NCBI GenBank assembly: GCA_964465665.1
Contig: CAYXKM010000094.1
Location: forward strand, 1 to 6,216
DNA: 6,216 nt
Reading direction: 5' to 3'
Origin: JAKEGN01 sp964465665
GTDB taxonomy: Bacteria; Pseudomonadota; Gammaproteobacteria; Steroidobacterales; Woeseiaceae
The position numbers were made by a program, and so were the translations under genes. The notes below the pieces were generated by a model. That model ran no database searches. It saw nothing but the letters and a program-made list of their open reading frames with translations, and was not told the origin of the DNA. Positions 6,166 to 6,216 of this stretch are shown piece by piece; the stretch's first letter is position 1; every line of letters starts with the position of its first letter.

Positions 6166-6216
6166 CAATGGCACGAAACTGACGGCTCCCAGGGACTCCT
6201 TTTCGAGCTCACCGTC
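6151..6216 (-). CDS. pcm: Protein-L-isoaspartate O-methyltransferase, C-terminal end only
   Basis: The last 21 codons and TAG stop of a gene entering from the right edge. The peptide ends in GAVSFVPLVKGV, matching the conserved C-terminus of Pcm (E. coli ends in EAVRFVPLVKGELA). Pcm uses S-adenosylmethionine to methylate isoaspartyl residues in aged proteins so that they can be repaired. The catalytic Rossmann domain is outside the window. Position supports the call: pcm commonly precedes yqaA and nlpD, and surE would be expected further right. The stop is 73 bp before the yqaA ATG, with an AT-rich spacer that may carry a new promoter. Short fragment, but the motif plus context make it likely. 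Confidence 0.85.
   Translation of the reverse strand, partial: DGELEKESLGAVSFVPLVKGV

Overview
This 6.2 kb window reads as an ordinary, gene-dense chromosomal segment of a gammaproteobacterium. The evidence is the combination of rpfE-recJ-prfB-lysS gene order, a surE/pcm-type stress block (pcm-yqaA-nlpD), and protein sequences close to the gammaproteobacterial versions I can recall (RF2, RecJ, LysS, NlpD). RpfE next to recJ is best known from Xanthomonas and Xylella, so a Xanthomonadales-like or neighbouring lineage is plausible, but I cannot fix the genus. Base composition looks GC-rich throughout, except for one short AT-rich spacer near the right end. I saw no mobile element, phage gene, CRISPR array, tRNA or rRNA.

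Left block (1-4223, all minus strand, so read right to left): rpfE-like gene -> recJ -> prfB -> lysS (N-terminal 132 residues only). rpfE and recJ share an ATGA overlap. recJ and prfB are 34 bp apart. The prfB stop TAA is immediately followed by the lysS GTG start, in the same frame. This looks like one operon joining recombination/repair (RecJ), translation termination (RF2) and lysine-tRNA charging (LysS). prfB carries the classical programmed +1 frameshift: a 26-codon leader ends in CTT TGA C preceded by AGGGGG. A single-frame annotation would therefore truncate the gene or call it broken.

Middle (4224-4800): a 104 bp divergent intergenic region with a 13 bp imperfect palindrome, then the only plus-strand gene, a 122-residue Mth938/NDUFAF3-like protein, then a 104 bp convergent gap.

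Right block (4801-6216, minus strand): the last 21 codons of pcm (protein-L-isoaspartate methyltransferase), a 73 bp AT-rich spacer with a candidate promoter and an inverted repeat, then yqaA (DedA/SNARE-associated-type membrane protein) overlapping nlpD (LysM + degenerate M23 lipoprotein) by ATGA. In many gammaproteobacteria rpoS follows nlpD; here it does not.

I found no convincing previously undescribed system. The points most worth a second look are the prfB recoding site, the missing rpoS after nlpD, the compact catalytically dead NlpD, and the small palindromic or inverted-repeat elements in the two spacers.
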